A stretch of DNA of 64,000 bases from Martelella alba (lineage in GTDB: Bacteria; Pseudomonadota; Gammaproteobacteria; Enterobacterales; Enterobacteriaceae), in the NCBI RefSeq assembly GCF_005217455.1, contig NZ_SZPQ01000002.1, positions 62,001 through 126,000 on the forward strand, in the 5' to 3' direction. Both the position numbers and the translations under genes were made by a program. How positions within the stretch are numbered: the stretch's first letter is position 1; every line of letters begins with the position of its first letter. The notes under the pieces are model-generated. The model ran no database searches. It worked only from the letters and a program-made list of their open reading frames with translations, and was not told where the DNA came from. Shown piece by piece: positions 1-9,424 of the stretch.

Positions 1-3000
1 ATCCGCCACCGCGGACAATGTCTGTTGTACATGGGCCTTGAGCTGCTGTTTCAGCACATCGAGATCCTTGCCTTCCCGCAGGGTTTTGTGTTGTTCGTCC
101 ACCACCCGGAAGGTCATTTTCAGGTGGTCGGGCACCTGGTCCCATTGCCAGGCGTCCCGATCGACGGTCACACCGCTCATGCGGCGCAATTCCCGTTCCA
201 GCGCGTCCAGTAACGCGCCTTCTCCGGCCGCCACCCGTTCAAGGAAGGCCTCGGCGTAGTTGGGGGCGGGAACAAAGTTACGACGTAACGTTTTCGGTAA
301 GGATTTAATCAGGGCGATGACCAATTCGCGCCGTACCCCCGGAATCTGCCAGTCGAATCCCTGAGGGGATACCTGGTTGAGCAAAGGCAGGGGGATATGC
401 ACCGTGACGCCGTCGGCGTCGGCGCCCGGCTCGAACTGGTAGCTTAGGCGCAACCGCAGATTGCCTTGCTGCCAGTAGTTGGGGTAATCCAGCGCGCTGA
501 TCCGCTCGGCGCCGTCTTTGATCAGCATGTTTTTGGCAAAATTCAGCCGCTCCGGATCCTGCCGGGCGGCAATTTTCCACCACTGATCGAAGTGCCTGGC
601 CGAAATCGCCTCGCGGCCGATGCGCTGGTCATAAAAAGCAAACAAGGTCTCGTCATCCACCAGGATGTCCCGGCGGCGGGATTTGTGCTCCAGTTCTTCC
701 ACTTCCCCCAGCAGTCGTCGATTGGCGTGAAAAAAAGCGTGGCGGGTGACCCAATCGCCTTCCACCAGCGCATGGCGGATAAACAGTTCACGGCAGAGCA
801 CCGGGTCGATGGCGCTGTAATTGACCTTGCGTCCGACCACAAGGGGCAACCCCAGTAATGTGACCCTCTCCAGCGCCATGACTGCGCCGGCCGCCTTTTC
901 CCAGTGGGGTTCGCTGTAGCTGCGCTTGATCAGATGCTGGGCCAGCGGCTCAATCCATTCCGGTTCGATGCGCGCCGCGATGCGCCCCCACAGCCGGCTG
1001 GTTTCCACCAGTTCAGCGGCCACGGTCCATTTGGGCGGCTTCTTGAACAGTCCTGATCCGGGATAGATGGCGAACCGGGCATTCCGCGTACCGGTATATT
1101 CGTGTTTGTCGGCGTCTTTTTGGCCGATATGGGACAATAAGCCGGCCAGCAGCGCGCAATGCAGGCCGCGGTAATCCGCCGGCGCCGTGTTGACCGGTAG
1201 GCCAAGGGTTTTCACCTGTTGGCGCAACTGGGTGTATACGTCCTGCCATTCCCGCACCCGCAAATAACTGAGAAAATCGGTGCGGCATAGTTTGCGGAAC
1301 TGGCTGGCGGGCAGCAGTTTCTGCTGTTCCTGCACATAGTCCCACAATCTGACGAACGACAGAAAATCCGACTCTTTGTCGGCGAAGCGGCGATGCTTTT
1401 CATCAGCGGCCTGTTTTTTATCCAACGGCCGTTCCCGGGGATCCTGAATGGACAAGGCGGCGGCGATGACCATCACTTCGCGAACGCACCCGCTGTTGCG
1501 GGCCTCCAGCACCATCCGCGCCAAACGGGGATCCAGGGGTAACTGGGCCAATTGCCGGCCGACGGCACTTAAGCGATATCCCCGCGGGGACGGTTCCGCC
1601 AGGGCGCCCAGCTCTTCCAGCAAGCGTACCCCGTCCTGGATTTGCCGCTTATCCGGCGCATCCACGAACGGGAAAGCGGCGATATCGCCTAATCCCAGCG
1701 CGGTCATTTGCAGGATAACGGATGCCAGATGCGTGCGCAGAATTTCCGGATCGGTGAATGCCGGGCGGCCGAGAAAATCCTGCTCGGAATACAACCGGAT
1801 GCAAATGCCGGCCGCCACCCGTCCGCACCGCCCCTTACGCTGGTTGGCGGACGCCTGGGAAACCGGTTCGATGGGCAGGCGCTGCACCTTGGTACGAAAG
1901 CTATAGCGGCTGATGCGCGCCGTGCCGGGGTCGATGACATAGCGGATGCCCGGCACGGTGAGCGACGTCTCGGCCACATTGGTGGCCAGGACGATACGAC
2001 GGCCGGTGTGCGGTTGAAAAATGCGGTTCTGCTCGCTGTTGGAAAGCCGTGCGTAAAGCGGCAGAATCTCGGTGTGCGGCAACTCCAGTTTGTTCAAGCC
2101 GTCGGCGGTATCGCGGATTTCACGCTCGCCGCTCATGAATATCAGGATATCCCCCGGCGCTTCGCGGTCCAGCTCCGCCACCGCATCAAAGAGGCCTTGC
2201 ATCAGATCGCCGTCGCCGTCGTTTTCCGCCAATGGCCGGTAGCGGACCTCGACCGGGTAGGTGCGGCCAGATACCTCAATAATGGGCGCCTGGTTGAAAT
2301 GTCGGGAAAACCGGGCCGGATCAATGGTCGCCGAAGTGATAATCACCTTCAAATCCGGCCGTTTGGGCAATAACTGGCGCAAATAGCCAAGGATGAAGTC
2401 GATATTCAGGCTGCGTTCGTGAGCCTCGTCGATAATGAGGGTGTCATATTGCATCAATAGCCTGTCCTGCTGGATCTCCGCCAGCAGGATACCGTCGGTC
2501 ATCAGTTTTATCAGGGTATTGTCGCTGATATTGTCATTGAAACGGACCTTATAACCCACCGCTTCCCCCAGCGGTACCGACATTTCCTGGGCGATGCGAT
2601 CGGCCACGCTGCGCGCCGCCAAACGGCGCGGCTGCGTATGGCCGATCATCCCGGTGATGCCCCGCCCCAGTTCCAGGCACATTTTGGGGATCTGCGTGGT
2701 CTTGCCGGAGCCGGTTTCGCCGGCGATGATCACGACCTGGTTGTCGCGGATGGCTTGCACGATATCAGCGCGTTTCTGACTGACCGGCAACTGGCCGGGA
2801 TAATCGACGGTCGGCACCGCCGCCCGCCGGCGGGCGGCGCGCTCCGCGGACACGCGGATATCCGCGGCAATCTGGTCGGCGGCGGCGAGCCGCGCCTCTG
2901 GCCGGCTTACGTTCATCGCGCCCTGTAAACGGCGGCGCAATGGGGTTTTATCGCAAAGCATTACGGACTCTAGCGATGCGGACAACGCCGCTAACGATGA

Positions 3001-3006
3001 CTTCAC
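1..3006 (-). CDS. hrpA: ATP-dependent RNA helicase HrpA, DEAH-box (3' end beyond window)
   Basis: The frame is open over 1002 codons from a GTG at 3006 to the window edge. The E. coli protein is about 1300 residues, so roughly the last 300 are missing. Walker A GETGSGKT lies near residues 96-103, the DEAH box near 193-196, and the helicase-C region includes QRKGRCGR. HrpA is a cytosolic helicase implicated in mRNA processing and rescue of stalled ribosomes. GTG is chosen because AAGGAAAG precedes it at good spacing and the N-terminus then aligns with E. coli. It is divergent from azoR, as in E. coli. No frameshift was seen at the points checked (both ends, the DEAH box, the middle). Confidence 0.95.
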   Translation of the reverse strand, partial: MKSSLAALSASLESVMLCDKTPLRRRLQGAMNVSRPEARLAAADQIAADIRVSAERAARRRAAVPTVDYPGQLPVSQKRADIVQAIRDNQVVIIAGETGSGKTTQIPKMCLELGRGITGMIGHTQPRRLAARSVADRIAQEMSVPLGEAVGYKVRFNDNISDNTLIKLMTDGILLAEIQQDRLLMQYDTLIIDEAHERSLNIDFILGYLRQLLPKRPDLKVIITSATIDPARFSRHFNQAPIIEVSGRTYPVEVRYRPLAENDGDGDLMQGLFDAVAELDREAPGDILIFMSGEREIRDTADGLNKLELPHTEILPLYARLSNSEQNRIFQPHTGRRIVLATNVAETSLTVPGIRYVIDPGTARISRYSFRTKVQRLPIEPVSQASANQRKGRCGRVAAGICIRLYSEQDFLGRPAFTDPEILRTHLASVILQMTALGLGDIAAFPFVDAPDKRQIQDGVRLLEELGALAEPSPRGYRLSAVGRQLAQLPLDPRLARMVLEARNSGCVREVMVIAAALSIQDPRERPLDKKQAADEKHRRFADKESDFLSFVRLWDYVQEQQKLLPASQFRKLCRTDFLSYLRVREWQDVYTQLRQQVKTLGLPVNTAPADYRGLHCALLAGLLSHIGQKDADKHEYTGTRNARFAIYPGSGLFKKPPKWTVAAELVETSRLWGRIAARIEPEWIEPLAQHLIKRSYSEPHWEKAAGAVMALERVTLLGLPLVVGRKVNYSAIDPVLCRELFIRHALVEGDWVTRHAFFHANRRLLGEVEELEHKSRRRDILVDDETLFAFYDQRIGREAISARHFDQWWKIAARQDPERLNFAKNMLIKDGAERISALDYPNYWQQGNLRLRLSYQFEPGADADGVTVHIPLPLLNQVSPQGFDWQIPGVRRELVIALIKSLPKTLRRNFVPAPNYAEAFLERVAAGEGALLDALERELRRMSGVTVDRDAWQWDQVPDHLKMTFRVVDEQHKTLREGKDLDVLKQQLKAHVQQTLSAVAD

Positions 3007-3110
3007 TGTTTCTTTCCTTAACCTGCAACCGGCGACGGTAGCCGCCGGCCCTACTTGTGTCATGGCGCAAGCTTAGCATATCCGGCCCGCCGACTTAACC
3101 GCCCGCCGGG

Positions 3111-3131
3111 TTGTTCAGATTATTCGAACAA
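3111..3131. promoter_or_regulatory. Inverted repeat in the hrpA-azoR intergenic region
   Basis: TTGTTC and GAACAA are separated by 9 bases, about 100 bases before the azoR start codon. This is a possible operator or promoter element of the divergent region 3007-3233. No known regulator consensus is assigned, and the arms are short enough to arise by chance. Confidence 0.25.
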
Positions 3132-3221
3132 ACAGCTCGAAATATTGCGCTATCACTGGCCGGCGTTAATCCATAAAGTATCCTTCATTGCCCAATGGGT
3201 CGGTTACCCGATCAAGAATAA

Positions 3222-3839
<618 letters not shown>

Positions 3840-3856
3840 AGGTGAATTACCCTCGA

Positions 3857-4129
3857 TTATTGGTCAGTCGGGCTGCCTTGCGCATCTCCGGATGCGCTTT
3901 TTTGGTTGGTCGCCGGACAGTTTTGCACCCCGGGACATAAGACCGGCCGCAACAACGCCACGCTTTGCCGGTCCGCCTTCACGGTAATGTCATGCTCAAT
4001 CTTGACATTCATATTAATCGTGATCGGTTGGCTGGGCATCGCCAGCTCAATGCGGGGCGTACAAGACACCGCCGCCGTCGCGGCCGCCAGCAGGCACAAC
4101 CGTCCCCAAGCCGTCCTTATCGTCGTCAT
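3857..4129 (-). CDS. ynbE: YnbE-like lipoprotein with an atypical extended C-terminus
   Basis: This 90-residue protein has an N-terminal signal ending in AVSC (Cys23), then CTPRIE and PITINMNVKIEHD, which match E. coli YnbE closely. In E. coli YnbE (about 61 residues) is an outer-membrane lipoprotein that pairs with YdbH as an intermembrane bridge for phospholipid homeostasis. After KADRQ the similarity stops, and about 40 further residues read through the azoR terminator. The lipobox lacks the usual Leu at -3. It overlaps the ydbH stop by ATGA, so the two are translationally coupled. The usual third gene, ydbL, is absent. The core identity is solid; function of the tail is unknown. Confidence 0.8.
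   Translation of the reverse strand: MTTIRTAWGRLCLLAAATAAVSCTPRIELAMPSQPITINMNVKIEHDITVKADRQSVALLRPVLCPGVQNCPATNQKSASGDAQGSPTDQ
3880..3903 (+). terminator. Intrinsic terminator of azoR
   Basis: GCGCATC, loop TCCG, GATGCGC, then six T residues. It lies 40 bases after the azoR stop and inside the reading frame of the opposing ynbE, whose tail appears abnormal. Confidence 0.8.
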
Positions 4130-6753
4130 CTTGCCGCCCCCTCAGGCAAAGCCGCCTGTTTCTCCAGCGTCTGTTCCACCTGGGTACCGAAGCGCAGGCT
4201 GCGCCAGAGCTGGAACACATTTTCCTCGTGCCGGTAGTTTAACCGCACCTCTCGCCTGATCCCGTTTTGCGGGTGGCGTCCGCTTAACTGGGCCTGTAAC
4301 AGTAAATTTCCCCGGCGATCCAGCGCCACAGCGGCGCGGACACGGCTTATCTCCAGATAGCGCAACCAACCGATGGCGGCGCCGGTGGCCAGGTTGCGTC
4401 CGGCTATCTGGTCGGCGAACTGCGGGTCCAGACGCAGGGTCATCGCCCGGTCGTTGGTTAGCCGGCCGCGGCGAATATACCCGCGCGGATCGGCGAAATC
4501 CACCGGCAACTCGCCGCTGATCCGTCCGGACAATGCGAACTGCCGCACATTGAGCGCGGTAATCAGATCGCTGGTTTCCAACGAGCGCAGGCGGATAATC
4601 GCCGCTTCCCGCTGGGGCAGACTTAAAGGCGATAAACTGATCTCGCCGCCCAGCGTCGCCGCCGAAAACGCCGTCAGCGTCAGGGGATGGCGGGTGTCGT
4701 AAGGATAATAGCCCTGCACGTCGACCGCCAGATGATCGAAGTTCACCGGCGCGGTGATTGAGGCTATTTTAAGGGAAACGGGCGCTTTTACCCCCAGTTG
4801 CCAGCGCTGGTCCCGTAGCCGGTAAGACAAGCCGAGCGAGATCCCGCGCAGACGGTTTTCACCGTACCAGACATCCGCGCGGCTGACGACCGCGTGGCCG
4901 CCGGCCAGGAATCCCTGTCCCACGGCGGCGGAAAACGCGCTTTGCGCGTGGAAAACGCCGTCATGCAGCGTCAGGGGTAAACCCGGCGACAGCAAACTCT
5001 GAAAAACCCGTAACGGCTGCTGCGGCCACCAAGCCTGGCCGCGAAAACGCCGGCCGTCCCAGCGGCCGGTTAATCTTATCGGCCCCATGGGGCCGGCGCC
5101 AAGCCATCCGCACCAGAGAAAATCCTGGGGGCCGCGGCCGTCCAATTGCACGTCCAGGCGGGGCGACGACATTTCTCCGCCGTGCTGGATGGCTATCCGC
5201 CGCGCCGTCAGTCGCAACGCGCCGCTAAAGGACGGTTGCGCGGCATCGCGCCGCCAGCGTACAGGCGAAACCAGGCTCAAACGGGGGGCATCGACCCGCG
5301 CTAAGCCGTAGTTTATCTGGCTCAAGCCGCTGTTCAATTGATCCAGTTCGATAACGTCGGCCAGCCAGTTGCCCGTGCCGCTGATATGCCAGTGTGCCCG
5401 GAACGGGGCGAAATGGCCGTTCCCCCAATATCGCCAACGCCATTCACCCCGATCAGGCCAAAAATCCTTCGCGCGGCCGTCCAGGTGCAACGTGAAACGT
5501 CCCAATTTATCGGCGTCGGCTGCCAATATGGCCTGCAATCGGCCGTTAAAACCCTGTGATGAAAGCCGCATGCCCGCCAACGGCAACCGGGCGCTGGAAA
5601 TGTTCAGCCCGCTTAACACCGGCCCCACCACCCGCAACAACGAACCCGACCCCATGACAAGCGTCGGGTCGAAAAGCGGACCGCGCAACTGGCCGGGGAT
5701 CGTGGCGTAAAGGGCCAGCGCGCCCTGATTGGCTTGGCCGGTCAAATGGAAATCCAGCGCGTTGTCGGTCAGGCCGACGCGGCCCGGCCCCAGATTCAAT
5801 ACCGCGTTGGCCCGGCCTTTGACGCCGCCGGTCAGAATATTCATACGCGCGGAGATATCCAGCGCGGGAAGATCGGCCCGCCAGTTCCCCAAACTGATGG
5901 ACAGATTGCCGCTTAGCGGCTGAACGCCATAAGGCCAGCGCCATTCACCCGCGGCGATAACCAGGGTATCCCCGTCGTCGATGCGCCAGGGCAGGCGGGC
6001 CAGGCGGGCGCCGGTTTGCCGGTCATCGATGGTAAACACGCCGTGTTTTTGCCGCCAGTCCAACGCCATGGACAGCGGCATACCGCCCGGCCAGGACAGC
6101 TCGGCGCGCACCGATCCCTGCGCCGGCAAGGCGTTTAAATGAGGCGATAATCGCGCGTCGCCGTCCAGGCTCAAGGTAAAGTGACTGATCGGGTCGCGCA
6201 ATTGCGCCCGTCCGATGGACAGCCGGTCGCCTTGCACACGCACATCCAGCGTCAGCCGTTCCCCGTCGTAGCGCGCGCGGGTCTCCGACCGGCGGTGTTC
6301 TATGGCCAGTCGGCCGGCGTACGCATCCCAGGGCGCGATGTCCAGGCGCTCGATGGTCAATGACAATGGCGGCGTCTTATCCAGCATAGCCCGCCAGGGG
6401 ATATCGCCGCCGGATTCGCCAGGCATGCCGGAAACGCATGTCGTGTCCAGCCGCACCCGCCCGGCGCCGACACGCCAGAGTCCGTCTGCGCGCTTGAACC
6501 TGATATCGCCAGCATCCAGCCAGACACAGTCGCCCCGATGCAGGGCGATCTCCGCCAGCGTTACCCCGCCCCGGCGCCAGACTGGCCGCTCGGCTACCCG
6601 CAAATGCACGCCGTCGGGCAGGTATCGCCCGGCCAGCGCCGGCAGCCATACCGGCAGGGCGTACCAAGCGGCGGCGGCGAACAGCGACAGCGTGGCAAGC
6701 AACAGGCCGATGCATAGGACCAGACGTCTGACTATACCGGATATGCTGTTCAT
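4126..6753 (-). CDS. ydbH: AsmA-like envelope protein YdbH
   Basis: The 875-residue protein has one N-terminal membrane segment (about residues 8-35) and a long periplasmic region rich in beta strands. It resembles E. coli YdbH (879 residues) throughout, including NLGPG and the near C-terminal YRHEENVFQLWRSLRFG. YdbH belongs to the AsmA-like group with TamB and YhdP and is thought to form a lipid conduit between the two membranes together with YnbE. ATG 6753 is preferred over an ATG 30 bases upstream because AAAGGA precedes it at proper spacing. The gene is divergent from ldhA. Confidence 0.92.
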   Translation of the reverse strand: MNSISGIVRRLVLCIGLLLATLSLFAAAAWYALPVWLPALAGRYLPDGVHLRVAERPVWRRGGVTLAEIALHRGDCVWLDAGDIRFKRADGLWRVGAGRVRLDTTCVSGMPGESGGDIPWRAMLDKTPPLSLTIERLDIAPWDAYAGRLAIEHRRSETRARYDGERLTLDVRVQGDRLSIGRAQLRDPISHFTLSLDGDARLSPHLNALPAQGSVRAELSWPGGMPLSMALDWRQKHGVFTIDDRQTGARLARLPWRIDDGDTLVIAAGEWRWPYGVQPLSGNLSISLGNWRADLPALDISARMNILTGGVKGRANAVLNLGPGRVGLTDNALDFHLTGQANQGALALYATIPGQLRGPLFDPTLVMGSGSLLRVVGPVLSGLNISSARLPLAGMRLSSQGFNGRLQAILAADADKLGRFTLHLDGRAKDFWPDRGEWRWRYWGNGHFAPFRAHWHISGTGNWLADVIELDQLNSGLSQINYGLARVDAPRLSLVSPVRWRRDAAQPSFSGALRLTARRIAIQHGGEMSSPRLDVQLDGRGPQDFLWCGWLGAGPMGPIRLTGRWDGRRFRGQAWWPQQPLRVFQSLLSPGLPLTLHDGVFHAQSAFSAAVGQGFLAGGHAVVSRADVWYGENRLRGISLGLSYRLRDQRWQLGVKAPVSLKIASITAPVNFDHLAVDVQGYYPYDTRHPLTLTAFSAATLGGEISLSPLSLPQREAAIIRLRSLETSDLITALNVRQFALSGRISGELPVDFADPRGYIRRGRLTNDRAMTLRLDPQFADQIAGRNLATGAAIGWLRYLEISRVRAAVALDRRGNLLLQAQLSGRHPQNGIRREVRLNYRHEENVFQLWRSLRFGTQVEQTLEKQAALPEGAAR

Positions 6754-6861
6754 GCCATTCCTTTGTTGTTCCGATACCGGCAAGATACCATAATTGGCTT
6801 AAAGATAATGTCCGCCCTGCCGGCGCCATGGCCGCGCCGGTCGCCAAATGGAGAAAAGCTT

Positions 6862-7854
6862 ATGAAAGTCGCTGTTTACAGCACCAAAAATTACGATCTG
6901 AAGTACCTGTCGCAGGTGAATGCGCGTTACGGTTATGAACTGGAATACTATGATTTTCAGTTAAGCCCGCGTACCGCCAAAACTGCGGAGGGATGCGACG
7001 CGGTTTGCATTTTCGTCAATGACGACGGCGGACGCGATGTCCTGGAAATCCTGGCCGGCCTGGGGGTAAAAACCGTCGCGCTGCGTTGCGCCGGGTTTGA
7101 TAATGTCGATCTGGATGCGGCCAAAAAACTGGGGATCGCCGTGGTACGGGTGCCCGCCTACTCGCCGGAAGCCGTGGCGGAACACGCGGTCGGCATGATG
7201 ATGTGCCTTAACCGCCGTATCCATCGCGCCTATCAACGCACCCGCGACGCCAATTTTTCGTTGGAGGGGCTTATCGGCTTCAATATGCATAACCGCACCG
7301 CCGGCGTGATTGGTACGGGCAAAATCGGGGTGGCGGCCATGCGGATATTGAAGGGCTTTGGTATGCGGCTTTTGGCCTTCGATCCCTATCCGAGCGCGCA
7401 GGCTCTGGACTTGGGCGCCGAATATGTCGACTTGCCTACCCTGTTCGCCCAATCCGACGTCATTACCCTACACTGCCCGTTGACCCCGGAAAACCATCAC
7501 CTGCTCGACCGCGAAGCTTTCGCGCAAATGAAAAACGGCGTCATGATTATCAATACCAGTCGCGGCGGACTGATTGACTCGCAGGCGGCGATTGAATCGC
7601 TAAAGCAGCAGAAAATCGGCGCGCTCGGCATGGACGTCTATGAAAACGAGCGGGATCTGTTTTTTGAGGATAATTCCAACGATGTCATACAGGATGATGT
7701 GTTCCGTAGACTGTCGGCTTGCCATAATGTTTTGTTTACCGGACATCAGGCTTTCCTGACCGAGGAAGCGTTGATAGGCATCGGTGAAATCACGCTGCAA
7801 AATCTTGCGCAGGTCAGCAAAGGGGAACATTGCCCGAATTTGCTCAATGGCTGA
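6862..7854 (+). CDS. ldhA: D-lactate dehydrogenase, fermentative
   Basis: The 330-residue NAD-dependent 2-hydroxyacid dehydrogenase is nearly collinear with E. coli LdhA. It has GTGKIG (151-156) for NAD binding and Arg234 (NTSRGG), Glu263 and His295 (GHQAF) as the expected catalytic residues. It reduces pyruvate to D-lactate in mixed-acid fermentation. The ATG at 6862 is preceded by GGAGAA. A longer frame from 6763 overlaps the ydbH start region and lacks conservation. E. coli hslJ, usually next, is absent here. Confidence 0.97.
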   Translation: MKVAVYSTKNYDLKYLSQVNARYGYELEYYDFQLSPRTAKTAEGCDAVCIFVNDDGGRDVLEILAGLGVKTVALRCAGFDNVDLDAAKKLGIAVVRVPAYSPEAVAEHAVGMMMCLNRRIHRAYQRTRDANFSLEGLIGFNMHNRTAGVIGTGKIGVAAMRILKGFGMRLLAFDPYPSAQALDLGAEYVDLPTLFAQSDVITLHCPLTPENHHLLDREAFAQMKNGVMIINTSRGGLIDSQAAIESLKQQKIGALGMDVYENERDLFFEDNSNDVIQDDVFRRLSACHNVLFTGHQAFLTEEALIGIGEITLQNLAQVSKGEHCPNLLNG

Positions 7855-7896
7855 TACCGCTGGCGGGCCGACGCGCGGGCCCGCTCTGGCGTCCGC

Positions 7897-8172
7897 TCAG
7901 CCCGCCGGACAGGCGCCATTCAGTAATGTCCCTTCTTCACATCGTTTGCCATTGGCCAACTGGCAGGTTTCAATCGAACTGCCGTCCAGTTGCTGGGTCG
8001 GGGCCAGGATCCCGCCCACCAATCGGCATTGGGCTTCAATGGCCGACATCACCCGTTGCTGAGGCGGCAGATGCGCTGCGGTGCCTTGCTGCTCGGGCTC
8101 CTGATCGGACTGGCTGCTACAAGCGACCAAAAATAACGCGGCGGTTGCCAAAAACCACAAAGACATTTTCAT
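7897..8172 (-). CDS. ydbJ: Putative lipoprotein YdbJ (DUF333-like)
   Basis: The 91-residue protein has a lipoprotein signal ending in FLVACSS. A small domain follows with paired Cys and Gly residues (CRLVGGIL, ETCQLANGKRCEEG) typical of the DUF333 group of enterobacterial lipoproteins. It sits between ldhA and ydbK like E. coli ydbJ. The ATG at 8172 has GGAG seven bases upstream; a second in-frame ATG lies at 8166. The function is unknown. Its stop faces the ldhA stop 42 bases away. Confidence 0.7.
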   Translation of the reverse strand: MKMSLWFLATAALFLVACSSQSDQEPEQQGTAAHLPPQQRVMSAIEAQCRLVGGILAPTQQLDGSSIETCQLANGKRCEEGTLLNGACPAG

Positions 8173-8437
8173 CAATGTGCTCCGGACGTCCAGGTTAGGA
8201 ACATTCTTAAGGGTGCCAGTGTAGACCCGGCCTGGCCGGGCGTCGAGCGTCAAATCGCGCCTTTACATTCTGACCGCCGAACACATCGCGCCCACCAAAG
8301 CCGGCTCGGCCACCAGGCACGGGACCCATTTTGCGGCCCGCGAGGGCGAATGCCGCCAGCGGACAGGCGGCGTGAAACGCGGCGAATGACCGCCCGGAAA
8401 GACCGCGCGCCAACGGATACCACCGCTATTTCCTTGC
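8173..8437. other. Gap between ydbJ and the repeat-protein gene
   Basis: These 265 bases are GC-rich. Short open frames on both strands have no conserved sequence, no convincing ribosome-binding site and mutually overlapping coordinates. I see no promoter, terminator or RNA that I can name. Confidence 0.4.
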
Positions 8438-9226
8438 CTATTGGACGGGATGGAAGCCCAGATTCAGCAAATCGATCACCTTGGGCACCTTGGGCGGGAC
8501 AAGACCGCCCCTGGCCGCCTTTGCGGCCCGATATGCCTTGGCGACAATATATAAGCGCCTTTGCTCCTGCTTATGGTAGATACCGTGCTTTATTATCACT
8601 TCCGTCGCCGACACGCCTTTGGCAATGGCCGGTAAACAGTGGAACGTCATCATGAACGCTTGCATGAGTCGTTGCATGGCGGGGTTATCGATGCCATGGC
8701 TTTGAATGATATCTCGGCAATTGCCGCCTTCGGCCAGCACTTTGCCGATAGCGCCGGTTTGCAGGGAGGCTTGGTGCAGCGCCAGCATCTTGGCCGGATC
8801 CGTAATACCGTATTTCCCGGCGATAAAACGGCAATTGACCAATCCGGCCGCCTCGCGCCGGGCCAGGGCGAACAGATCGGCATCCGCATTTTCGCCCGTG
8901 TCGCCGGCATGGCACGTCGCCGGGGCCGCCAGCCGTCCGCAGAGGGTATATGGCTTGAACCGCGCGTCAGCGTGACGCCGCGCGGACGGCCCGGAAGCAT
9001 TGGCCAACGGCGCCTGGCCGTCGGCATGATATGCCATCCCGGTTGGCCGGGCCGGCACCGCCAACCGGTTTTGCGCCGAGCCGACAGATAACCCGCAGAC
9101 AGGTTCGTTATGCATCTTGGCGATTGGCAGGATGCCGCGATGGACGAACACCGTGCGCGTCTCGGCGGACCCCGGCCGCGACGCCTCATGGCAAAACGCC
9201 GGTGTGATTTTCGATAGGCTATACAT
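8438..9226 (-). CDS. Unrecognised protein with about 38-residue C-terminal tandem repeats
   Basis: I do not recognise this 262-residue protein. It starts at an ATG with a strong site (AGGAAG, 6 bases). The first 110 residues are low in order and rich in Ala, Pro, His and Arg. From about residue 139 two helical-looking units run YGITDPAKML...RDIIQS and HGIDNPAMQR...EVIIK, each closing with an I-I-x-x-HGI pattern. A degenerate unit may precede them (ending AGKYGI) and a partial one follows (HGIYHK). No signal peptide or membrane segment is evident. It occupies the position between ydbJ and ydbK, where E. coli has no gene. A secreted effector or protein-binding scaffold is possible, but nothing proves it. 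Confidence 0.7.
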   Translation of the reverse strand: MYSLSKITPAFCHEASRPGSAETRTVFVHRGILPIAKMHNEPVCGLSVGSAQNRLAVPARPTGMAYHADGQAPLANASGPSARRHADARFKPYTLCGRLAAPATCHAGDTGENADADLFALARREAAGLVNCRFIAGKYGITDPAKMLALHQASLQTGAIGKVLAEGGNCRDIIQSHGIDNPAMQRLMQAFMMTFHCLPAIAKGVSATEVIIKHGIYHKQEQRRLYIVAKAYRAAKAARGGLVPPKVPKVIDLLNLGFHPVQ

Positions 9227-9316
9227 TTTATCTTCCTGTAGGGTGTTTTTTATGAAGGCTCCACTTTAACGCCAGCCATTCAAACCGCGGAGCAACTGGC
9301 CGTGGTTAGTCCCTTC

Positions 9317-9360
9317 GTCGCACAAAAGCAAAAATGCCCTGCCGTTTCTACTGTTATACT
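9317..9360 (+). promoter_or_regulatory. Probable ydbK promoter with SoxS-like box
   Basis: A TATACT -10 element is at 9355-9360. Upstream, GCAC, 8 bases, AAAT (9320-9335) follows the SoxS/MarA box pattern with some mismatches and would overlap the -35 region. E. coli ydbK belongs to the SoxRS regulon, so the site fits, but it is a pattern match only. Confidence 0.4.
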
Positions 9361-9424
9361 GGACGCCAATTATGATAACCCGATGATTTTTACGGCTATC
9401 ATTCCCGAGCAAATAAGGTAAAAC

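Noticed and set aside
1708-2373. Plus-strand frames within hrpA
   Set aside because: They are shadows of the intact minus-strand helicase frame, which I read across the DEAH box and both ends.
3857-4010. Frameshift in ynbE restoring the normal C-terminus
   Set aside because: One neighbouring frame (+1) was read after the conserved core and gives nothing like the E. coli tail, so no frameshift was found; divergence or a deletion junction fits better.
8850-9000. TAL-effector relationship of the repeat protein, suggested by HGI ends
   Set aside because: Repeat length is 37-38 rather than 33-35, and the conserved TAL core is absent. The likeness is limited to the HG motif.
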